This document shows positions 1 through 5,239 of a stretch of 5,239 nucleotides of DNA, one piece after another. Numbering within the stretch: the first letter of the stretch is position 1; each line of letters begins with the position of its first letter. A program made the position numbers and the translations under genes. The notes beneath the pieces are model-generated. The model did no database searches. It was not told the DNA's origin and was given only the letters and a program-made list of their open reading frames with translations. Source of the DNA: Xanthobacteraceae bacterium (GTDB lineage Bacteria > Pseudomonadota > Alphaproteobacteria > Rhizobiales > Xanthobacteraceae); the NCBI GenBank assembly GCA_030039655.1, contig JASHVC010000161.1, positions 1-5,239 on the forward strand. The letters are read 5' to 3'.

Positions 1-110
1 GTTGCCTTATCACGCGTCTCTCCCAGTGACAGTCCAGCATCACGTCGGCTGCGGCGTGGTTGCATCTGCGTCTACTCTTTTTGGGGCCTACGGGGACAGC
101 CGTGGGCGCT

Positions 111-1868
111 ATGGTACGTTTTGCTCGGTTATGTGCGCTCTGCGGCGGGTTTTGGGTCGCCTGGAGCAGTGTTCTGCTGGCGCAGACGCCCGCGCCGCCG
201 CCCAGTCAGGTCAGGCCGCCGACCATTATTCCCCCCTCCGGCGGTGGCCGTATCGGCATTCCTCAAGTACCCGCGGGAGCGCAGATCCCTGGGGAAGCGA
301 ACAAGCTGACCTTCAAGCTCCTCGGCTTCGATATTCAGGGCGAATTTCCCGAGCTCATGGCGCAGCGCAAGGAGATCGCGTCGCCGCTGATCGGCAAGAC
401 CATAACCGTCGCAAAAGTCTTCGAATTCGCCGATAAGTTACAGCAGATATACGTCCGTGCCGGCTATCCGCTGGTGCGTGTGGTGATCGACTCTCAGGAG
501 TTTGTCGATAGTGCGCGGATCAAACTGCGCGTCATAGACGGCTTTGTCGAGCGGATGGACCTGAATGCGATCGGGGCGCCGGTTCGCGCGCGGGTGGCCT
601 CGGTTCTCGCCCCGCTCATACGTAAGACGCATTTGCAGCAGTCGGAGTTGGAGCGCCGGTTGTTGCTCGCCGGCGAAGCCCCGGGATTGATCCTCAACGC
701 CACTTTCACCGCCGGTAAGGAAGTCGGCGGCTCGGTTCTGGTGCTGACGGGGCGTTACCGGTCGATCTCCGCCAGCGTCTATGTTGACGATGCGATGCCG
801 GCGGCGTTCGGAACCGTACAGGTAGTCACAACATTTTCAGAGAATGGGCTCGCCGGGCTAGGCGAGCAGTTTGCCGTATCCGTCGCCGGCGATCCGGAGC
901 GCGACTTCTTTCGCGACAATCCCAACCGGCGCTACCTCAGCGCCACTTACACGATGCCGCTGGGCATCGACGGTTGGAAGCTCGAGCTGTTCGCCACTGA
1001 CGGACGAACCACCCCTTACGTCACCATTCCAGGCACGGAGACGTTCGGCGTGTTCGATTTGGCCCACGCCAAGGTGGTTTACGAAGCGATCAAGGGTCGC
1101 GATTCCGAATTGGCGTTCAACGCGATGTTCGAACCAGAGAATGAAAGTCTCGAGTCGATTGCATTTACCCCGCCGGTGCCGATCAGTCTCGATCGCATCC
1201 GGCCGGTGCGCTTCGGCTTCGATGGCATTTGGCGCCAACGCACCGAGGGCCTGACCGTAAATTACGGCGCCGAGTTCTCGCAGGGCCTCAATGCCCTAGG
1301 CGCGCGGACCGCCGGTGACGCGGCGCAGAGCACGGTGCCGTTGTCGCAGCAGGGCGCCGACGCCATATTCAGCAAGCTCAACGCTCACCTCGAAATCAAT
1401 AAGGCGCTTCCGTACGACTTCTTCGCCGCGTTCAAGGCCTACGCTCAGACCTCCTTTAACCAACCGCTGCTGTTGCCGGAACAGTTAGACATCGACGGCG
1501 CCAATATGCTGTCGGGATTTACGGTCGGCGAGTTCCTCGGCGACACCGCGTGGGTCGTGCGCGGCGAGATTGGCCGGCCATTTTCCATAACTCTCGTTCC
1601 GGGCAGCGCGGCGACGCTCATATCTACGCCTTATCTGTTCGGTGCCAGCGGCGAGCGCATCATCTATCAACCAACCGCAGTCGAGGTGGGCAGCGTGTAC
1701 GTTTTCAATTACGGGCTGGGCACTCGCTTCAACGTGCCGTCCTGGACTCCCGATGCTCCCGATACCTACGCTTTCGTCGAAGCAAGCAACGGCTATGTCA
1801 ATCAGGCGATTGCGCCGATGACCAATAACAGCTCGCGCATATTTGCCGGCGTTGTGGTTCAGTACTGA
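111..1868 (+). CDS. TpsB-type outer-membrane transporter (ShlB/FhaC/HecB family), two-partner secretion
   Basis: Outer-membrane pore that would secrete a large TpsA exoprotein (hemolysin or adhesin type) from the periplasm. I start it at the ATG at 111 (585 aa), because this gives a clean signal peptide: basic start, hydrophobic core about residues 8-24, likely cut LLA|QTPA after A24. The frame is also open from a TTG at 60 (602 aa), which is less convincing. A Pro-rich linker (about 25-60) precedes POTRA1 (about 66-145, with RAGYPLVRVVI at 116-126) and POTRA2 (about 146-215, with LERRLLLAGEAPG at 180-192). The rest, 216-585, is alternating beta-barrel sequence ending in an aromatic residue (VVVQY), as outer-membrane proteins do. 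Length fits the family. The expected VRGY motif reads LSGF (Ser468) and the FxD motif reads FVE (Glu557). No TpsA gene is visible. The start codon lacks a strong ribosome binding site. Confidence 0.88.
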   Translation: MVRFARLCALCGGFWVAWSSVLLAQTPAPPPSQVRPPTIIPPSGGGRIGIPQVPAGAQIPGEANKLTFKLLGFDIQGEFPELMAQRKEIASPLIGKTITVAKVFEFADKLQQIYVRAGYPLVRVVIDSQEFVDSARIKLRVIDGFVERMDLNAIGAPVRARVASVLAPLIRKTHLQQSELERRLLLAGEAPGLILNATFTAGKEVGGSVLVLTGRYRSISASVYVDDAMPAAFGTVQVVTTFSENGLAGLGEQFAVSVAGDPERDFFRDNPNRRYLSATYTMPLGIDGWKLELFATDGRTTPYVTIPGTETFGVFDLAHAKVVYEAIKGRDSELAFNAMFEPENESLESIAFTPPVPISLDRIRPVRFGFDGIWRQRTEGLTVNYGAEFSQGLNALGARTAGDAAQSTVPLSQQGADAIFSKLNAHLEINKALPYDFFAAFKAYAQTSFNQPLLLPEQLDIDGANMLSGFTVGEFLGDTAWVVRGEIGRPFSITLVPGSAATLISTPYLFGASGERIIYQPTAVEVGSVYVFNYGLGTRFNVPSWTPDAPDTYAFVEASNGYVNQAIAPMTNNSSRIFAGVVVQY

Positions 1869-1913
1869 TATCCAGCTGGCAAAACTGGGTTCCGCTTCCC
1901 GTCATGCCCTCGC

Positions 1914-3305
1914 TTAACTTGCATGGAGTGCATTTCGCCACGTCGCGAATCGTCGTTTCCAGACGCTCCATTTCGAATTGGATGGCTGTCCAGCCCGCAC
2001 CAGAGCGGCGCAGATAATGTCGTCGGATTGCGGCGCGCCGTTTGCGAATTCGACGACGCGCGCCATTACGTTATCTACGAGCCTTGTTGCCGATCCTTCG
2101 GCGGCTTCCGAAATCACCTTTTGGAGCCGCTCCATGCCGAATTGGGCGGCTTGCGGGTCTTCGGCCTCAGTGACGCCGTCAGTGTAGAGAAACAGCAAGT
2201 CGCCCGGCCGCAACTCGACCGATCGCGGCGCGCACATAAGGTCGTCCATTACTCCAAGTGGTGGACTACCCGCTGGCAGTCTCTCTGGGGGGCCGCCTGC
2301 ACGGCGCAACAGCAGAGGCGGATTGTGACCGCAGTTGCAGTAGGTCAAGGTCCCAGACGGAACGTCGAGGACGCCGCAGAATAACGTTGCGAACATCGAT
2401 TGCTCGTTGCCCGCCACCAACCGTTCATTCGCCGCGGCGATTTTGGCACCAAGGTCTTCGCCGGAACGTATCACCACGCGCATGACCGTCTGCGTGACGG
2501 CCATAAAGAGGGCGGCCGGGATTCCCTTGCCGCAAACGTCGCCGATGGTGAAGGCGATTCGGTTCTCATCAAGCGCGATAATGTCGTAAAAATCCCCCCC
2601 AACCTCGCGCGCCGGTTTGATTTTGACGTGAATGTCGAATCGGCCCTCGATGAGATTCGTCGGCAGCGCATTTGGGAGCATGGCGCGCTGTATCTCGGCC
2701 GCACTGGCCATTTCGGCCTGTTGCCGGCGTTGCCGCACGATCTGCTCCGCCATGCGGCGGAAGCTGTGGGCAAAATCCAAAAGTTCGGGGGCCGGCTTTC
2801 TAAGCTCGTCGAGAATGCTCAAATCGAAATCATCACGCTCCAAGGCGGAAAGGGCGTTGGTGTAAAGGCCGAGGGCATGATTGAAGTTCGCAATCTGTCC
2901 ACCAAGCCGGCCGATGATCGAGCGCGATAGCTCCGGATCCATGTCACCCGCCCGCAGCAGATCAGCGCGGTCGAGGCGAAGAACGCGTGCAGCGCCCTCT
3001 GCCTGAACCGTCGCCGTTCTCGGTAGCTGGGCGAAGACGCCGATCTCGCCGATCAGCGCGCCCGCTGACACGTGCGCAAGCGGCACTTCCCCGTAGGTGG
3101 TGTCGACGCGAATTTCCAACTCGCCTTGCAACACCAGATAGGCGCAATCACTGCTATCGCCCTGCCGGATCAGGATGTCGCCGGGGCGAAGATCGATTGT
3201 CTTTCCCACATCAATCAGGTTGGCGACCGTTGCCGGTGCCAAGGCCGCCAGGACCGGGTTCGATCGCACCAGGAGCGAAGTAGCGCCATCCGCGTCCTTT
3301 ATCAT
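1914..3305 (-). CDS. Cyclic-nucleotide-binding domain fused to SpoIIE/RsbU-type PP2C serine phosphatase
   Basis: Predicted cytoplasmic Mn/Mg-dependent phosphatase that removes phosphate from Ser/Thr of a STAS antagonist, controlled by a nucleotide-binding domain. Numbering is from the ATG at 3305 (463 aa). A GTG at 3329 would add 8 residues; GAAGGA lies 12 bases before the ATG and AAGGA 2 bases before, so neither start is well supported. Residues about 16-130 form a cNMP-binding fold with the phosphate-binding cassette GEIGVFAQLPRTATVQA (86-102; Glu87 and Arg96 are the usual ligand contacts). A helical linker (about 170-211), ending EIQRAMLP as in RsbU-type proteins, leads to the phosphatase (about 213-438). 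All metal-binding motifs are present: GGDFYD (236-241), GDVCGKG (255-261), TDGVTEA (375-381) and SDDI (427-430), so it should be active. The last 20 or so residues are Trp/Arg-rich and lie outside the domain. It is divergent from the STAS gene, its probable substrate. The natural ligand (cAMP, cGMP or other) cannot be read from sequence. Confidence 0.93.
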   Translation of the reverse strand: MIKDADGATSLLVRSNPVLAALAPATVANLIDVGKTIDLRPGDILIRQGDSSDCAYLVLQGELEIRVDTTYGEVPLAHVSAGALIGEIGVFAQLPRTATVQAEGAARVLRLDRADLLRAGDMDPELSRSIIGRLGGQIANFNHALGLYTNALSALERDDFDLSILDELRKPAPELLDFAHSFRRMAEQIVRQRRQQAEMASAAEIQRAMLPNALPTNLIEGRFDIHVKIKPAREVGGDFYDIIALDENRIAFTIGDVCGKGIPAALFMAVTQTVMRVVIRSGEDLGAKIAAANERLVAGNEQSMFATLFCGVLDVPSGTLTYCNCGHNPPLLLRRAGGPPERLPAGSPPLGVMDDLMCAPRSVELRPGDLLFLYTDGVTEAEDPQAAQFGMERLQKVISEAAEGSATRLVDNVMARVVEFANGAPQSDDIICAALVRAGQPSNSKWSVWKRRFATWRNALHAS

Positions 3306-3481
3306 TTTCCTTGCCAGTCCTTCGCGCACTCAACCACTTAATCCCATGCCGCGGCCCTTCAGGTTACCCGCTGGCCGCAGCCTCCGGTTTATGCCACAAA
3401 TGCGCACCATTCGAACATTGTCGGTTGAGCCCAGGGGTTTGCGTGGCACGCGTTGCCCGGTCCGCCGTCAAGGAGTCGGAC
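3306..3481. promoter_or_regulatory. Divergent intergenic region between phosphatase and STAS genes
   Basis: This gap must hold the promoters for both the minus-strand phosphatase and the plus-strand STAS gene, since the two start codons face apart. I see no strong promoter. On the minus strand TTCGAA and CATAAA are separated by 16 bases (about 3386-3413), a poor match to -35/-10 boxes. GCGGCC at 3351-3356 and GGCCGC at 3373-3378 form a short inverted repeat, which in GC-rich DNA may be chance. The plus-strand frame is open through this region as an N-terminal extension of the STAS gene, but that stretch looks non-coding (Cys- and Pro-rich, unlike any domain). Confidence 0.4.
3470..3475 (+). 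promoter_or_regulatory. Ribosome binding site of the STAS gene
   Basis: AAGGAG, a near-perfect Shine-Dalgarno sequence, sits 6 bases before the ATG at 3482. It decides the start: the frame is open upstream to 3311, but only this ATG has a good site, and translation from it begins just before the first STAS strand. Confidence 0.8.
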
Positions 3482-3820
3482 ATGGAAATGGACGTCGAGG
3501 AAGCCGATGGCGGCGTCGCTCTCGTCATCTTGCGTGGTCGACTCGACACCGTGGGCGCAAACGCCATCGACCTGAAGTTCAACGCTATCGCGGGCGCCCG
3601 CCGCGCGATCGTCGTGGACCTGTCTCAGGTTGATTTTCTGGCCTCGCTGGGGATTCGCGTACTCGTGCTGGGCGCCCGCGCAGTCAAGAATAAGGGTGGT
3701 AAGCTCGTGATCCTATCACCCAACGAGGGCGTGAGAAGCGTACTCGCGGCGGTGCGTACCGACACATTGATTCCGATTGTCCAGGATCGCGCCGCTGCGG
3801 TTGCGGCAGTCACCCAGTAA
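3482..3820 (+). CDS. STAS-domain protein, anti-sigma-factor antagonist (RsbV/SpoIIAA-like)
   Basis: A 112-residue single-domain STAS protein, the usual size for RsbV/SpoIIAA antagonists. In that family the unphosphorylated form binds a kinase/anti-sigma factor and frees a sigma factor or other target; a kinase adds phosphate to a serine and a PP2C removes it. The visible pattern is: first strands about 11-20 (VALVILRGRLD), strand RRAIVVDLSQV (40-50), then DFLASLGIRVLV (51-62), strand GGKLVILSP (72-80) and a C-terminal helix. Ser55 aligns with the phosphorylated serine, although the common D-S-S/T-G reads A-S-L-G here. The strong AAGGAG site fixes the start. The divergent phosphatase is its likely partner. 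The HD gene follows 89 bp downstream on the same strand and may be co-transcribed. No cognate serine kinase is present in the window. STAS domains also serve in other signalling complexes, so a sigma-factor link is not proven. Confidence 0.9.
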   Translation: MEMDVEEADGGVALVILRGRLDTVGANAIDLKFNAIAGARRAIVVDLSQVDFLASLGIRVLVLGARAVKNKGGKLVILSPNEGVRSVLAAVRTDTLIPIVQDRAAAVAAVTQ

Positions 3821-3909
3821 GTCTTCAGGTCTCGATCAGCAAAGGCTGGCTCGCGAACGCCGAGGTCTGCCTCAACACGTAAGAATCCTAACCGGAACCA
3901 CGCCAGCGC

Positions 3910-4746
3910 ATGTTCACGACAACCGAATTAGCCGCGGATGCACTCGGCTCTCATCTCGTCTCCCATATGAAGCAACAGTTCGGCTCATCTGACGCGCGCT
4001 TGCCTGATCTAGTTTCGTCCGTTGCCCACCTTGCGCTTGAACGCATTGGGGATAGCGACGCTCTCTATCATAATGTCGAGCACACGATGCTCGTGACACT
4101 CGCTGGGCACGATATCTTCAACGGACGCGCGATGTTTTCGCCGACGTCGCCGAGCGACTATGCACATTTTATCGTTGCCTGCCTGCTGCACGATATCGGG
4201 TATGTCAGGGGAATCCTCAACGGCGACGATGCCGATGGTTATGTCATCGACCAGACTGGCAACAAGGTCCGATTGCCGCGCGGCTCTTCCGATGCGGCAT
4301 TGACGCCGTATCACGTCGATCGCTCCAAACTCTTTGTGTTGAATCGCATTGCTCAGATGGAGGGACTCGACGCCGGCAGGATCGCGCACGCGATCGAATT
4401 TACCAGATTTCCAGGGAGCGGGAACACGGACGTCGGGGCTTCGGACGAAGAAGGACTTTTGCTGCGGGCGGCTGACCTTATCGGACAGCTCGGTGATCCG
4501 CGTTATCTGCGCAAGGCCAATGCCCTCTTTCACGAATTTGAGGAAATCGGACTGAACGAGCGGTACGGCTATAAATCACCGACCGACCTCATTGATCAAT
4601 ATTCGCAGTTCTATTGGGACAGCGTCTCACCTCACATTCAATCGGCGATACGCTACCTAAATGTCACATCGAGTGGGCGCCGGTGGGTCGCGAATCTTTA
4701 CAGCAACGTTCTCCGGTCGGAATCTGACCGCTCGATATCGCAGTGA
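3910..4746 (+). CDS. HD-domain metal-dependent phosphohydrolase
   Basis: A 278-residue soluble protein with an HD-type metal site: YHNVEHT (53-59; His54 and His58), LLHDIGYVRG (92-101; His94 and Asp95) and RAADLIGQLGDPRYLRK (186-202; Asp189). The set H...HD...D is complete, so it should bind metal and hydrolyse a phosphoester. The YHNxxH motif also occurs in class I cyclic-nucleotide phosphodiesterases, but several HD families of unknown substrate share it. A stretch between the HD pair and the next helix, containing DAALTPYHVDRSK (128-140), and TRFPGS (165-170) look like family-specific motifs; I recall similar proteins in cyanobacteria, unverified. The ATG at 3910 is chosen because an in-frame stop lies at 3889-3891; its ribosome binding site is weak (GGAA 12 bases upstream), and the ATG at 3967 is the alternative. 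It follows the STAS gene on the same strand, suggesting a role in the same pathway. The substrate is unknown. Confidence 0.87.
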   Translation: MFTTTELAADALGSHLVSHMKQQFGSSDARLPDLVSSVAHLALERIGDSDALYHNVEHTMLVTLAGHDIFNGRAMFSPTSPSDYAHFIVACLLHDIGYVRGILNGDDADGYVIDQTGNKVRLPRGSSDAALTPYHVDRSKLFVLNRIAQMEGLDAGRIAHAIEFTRFPGSGNTDVGASDEEGLLLRAADLIGQLGDPRYLRKANALFHEFEEIGLNERYGYKSPTDLIDQYSQFYWDSVSPHIQSAIRYLNVTSSGRRWVANLYSNVLRSESDRSISQ

Positions 4747-4793
4747 AGTCCATTTTCGTTGAATAAGGAAAGGGGCGTGCAGCTGGTCTCTGA

Positions 4794-4812
4794 TCAAGAT
4801 GCAAAGTCTTGA
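4794..4812. repeat. Short perfect inverted repeat downstream of the HD gene
   Basis: TCAAGA (4794-4799) and TCTTGA (4807-4812) pair perfectly around a 7-base loop. It lies 47 bases past the HD stop codon, in the gap between two converging genes. The stem is weak in GC and no T-run follows on either strand, so it is a poor intrinsic terminator. It could be a minor 3' end structure or chance. Confidence 0.3.
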
Positions 4813-4846
4813 CCCTCGCACTTCCAATCCAGTGATAAATGTTTCC

Positions 4847-4865
4847 GCGCCGCAAGAGCCGGCGC
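4847..4865 (-). terminator. Possible hairpin terminator for the minus-strand membrane gene
   Basis: GCGCCG (4847-4852) and CGGCGC (4860-4865) form a 6-bp all-GC stem with a 7-base loop, starting 3 bases beyond the stop codon of the minus-strand gene. The position suits a terminator, but no U-run follows on that strand (GGAAACATTT), so it is either atypical or not one. The same bases also form a direct repeat, GCGCCGC, at 4847-4853 and 4862-4868, which weakens the case. Confidence 0.25.
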
Positions 4866-4868
4866 CGC

Positions 4869-5239
4869 CTAGAGCTGATAAGCGTTCGTAACGAAAAACA
4901 CTGCCGCAGCGACGACGATGCCGAGCAGCGACAGCAGATAGGGCCTCCACATCCTCCAAAGAACTCTATTTAGTGCGCGATCCTCCCGATCAGTTGGAGG
5001 CATAAGCAGCGCAATAGATAGCAATGGTACAGCGAATAATACAAGGCCGAGGAGCGTCACGCCATAGAACCAAACGGCGACGACGTAGCCGAACGTCTGA
5101 GCAAGCGACAGTCGTTTACTGCGCGTTGCAATCGAGCCGCTCAGATTTGCGGCAGCATTCAAGGTGGAAAGCGCCGCCAAGTCGTTCCACCATTCCGGGA
5201 CGTAAATTTGGAGCGGGAGCTGAAGCCAGAAGGCTACGC
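4869..5239 (-). CDS. Hypothetical membrane protein, C-terminal part (5' end beyond window)
   Basis: The minus-strand frame is open from the right edge of the window to a TAG at 4869-4871, giving 122 visible residues, so the gene is cut by the window edge. A TTG at 5178-5180 could serve as a start, but the frame continues past it with sensible protein sequence (LQLPLQIYVPEWWNDLAAL), so a start further upstream is more likely. The visible part has an amphipathic, Ala/Ser-rich segment, then a long hydrophobic stretch (TFGYVVAVWFYGVTLLG through VPLLSIALLM, one long or two short membrane spans), a charged loop (PPTDREDRALNRVLWRMWRP) and a final span ending ...FVTNAYQL at the C-terminus. The layout suggests an inner-membrane protein with the charged loop on the cytoplasmic side. 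I do not recognise the family. It converges with the HD gene and is not in its operon. Confidence 0.6.
   Translation of the reverse strand, partial: VAFWLQLPLQIYVPEWWNDLAALSTLNAAANLSGSIATRSKRLSLAQTFGYVVAVWFYGVTLLGLVLFAVPLLSIALLMPPTDREDRALNRVLWRMWRPYLLSLLGIVVAAAVFFVTNAYQL

Noticed and set aside
858..1254. Reading frames of about 126 codons on both strands inside the TpsB gene.
   Set aside because: The TpsB frame shows continuous beta-barrel sequence here; the others are shadows without recognisable features.
1870..1890. Possible hairpin (ATCCAG / CTGGGT, 9-base loop) just after the TpsB stop codon as a terminator.
   Set aside because: It has only 6 pairs including a G-T wobble, and no T-run follows.
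1903..1925. CATGC / GCATG inverted repeat across the end of the phosphatase gene.
   Set aside because: A 5-bp stem with a 13-base loop is within chance expectation and lacks terminator features.
1923..2930. Long plus-strand reading frames (153 and 176 codons) opposite the phosphatase gene.
   Set aside because: They lie antisense to a gene with complete catalytic motifs and give low-complexity sequence without domains; such shadows are common in GC-rich DNA.
3444..3456. TGGCAC...TTGC resembling a sigma-54 (-24/-12) promoter upstream of the STAS gene.
   Set aside because: The GG and GC elements are 10 bases apart instead of the strict 12, so sigma-54 should not recognise it.
3311..3481. Open N-terminal extension of the STAS frame (57 more residues).
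   Set aside because: The extension has no domain character and no ribosome binding site, whereas the ATG at 3482 has an excellent one and matches the family's length.
3894..3898. GGAAC resembling the -35 element of EcfG stress promoters, before the HD gene.
   Set aside because: No matching CGTT -10 element lies at the right distance, and the start site would fall inside the coding region.
4009..4533. Minus-strand frame of 174 codons opposite the HD gene.
   Set aside because: The HD gene carries all its metal motifs across the same bases; the antisense product resembles nothing.

Overview
The window is about 60% GC, densely coded, and typical in gene style of an alphaproteobacterium. A Rhizobiales/Bradyrhizobium-like source is my best guess. 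It rests on composition and on the TpsB subfamily as I remember it, not on any search. I see no rRNA, tRNA, CRISPR array, insertion sequence or phage gene.

Layout from left to right: (1) a plus-strand gene for a two-partner-secretion outer-membrane transporter (TpsB, ShlB/FhaC type), 111-1868; (2) converging on it with a 45-bp gap, a minus-strand gene (1914-3305) for a protein with an N-terminal cyclic-nucleotide-binding domain and a C-terminal SpoIIE/RsbU-type PP2C phosphatase; (3) a divergent intergenic region of about 175 bp; (4) a plus-strand STAS-domain protein, 3482-3820, resembling anti-sigma-factor antagonists; (5) 89 bp further on, a plus-strand HD-domain metal-dependent phosphohydrolase, 3910-4746; (6) after a 122-bp convergent gap with two small hairpins, the C-terminal part of a minus-strand membrane protein that runs off the right edge.

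The middle block (2, 4, 5) reads as a signalling module. In partner-switching systems a PP2C phosphatase removes phosphate from a serine on a STAS antagonist. Here the phosphatase has a canonical nucleotide-binding cassette, and the locus also encodes an HD hydrolase whose metal site resembles that of cyclic-nucleotide phosphodiesterases. A cyclic nucleotide (or a related one) may therefore be the input, with the HD protein tuning its level. This is inference. No RsbW-like serine kinase or sigma factor lies in the window, so the third partner must be elsewhere. The phosphatase also ends in a Trp/Arg-rich amphipathic tail that could place it at the membrane.

The TpsB gene is probably a separate unit. 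Its secreted TpsA partner is not in the window and may lie upstream. The protein appears to lack the usual Arg and Asp of the VRGY and FxD motifs that hold the L6 loop inside the barrel.
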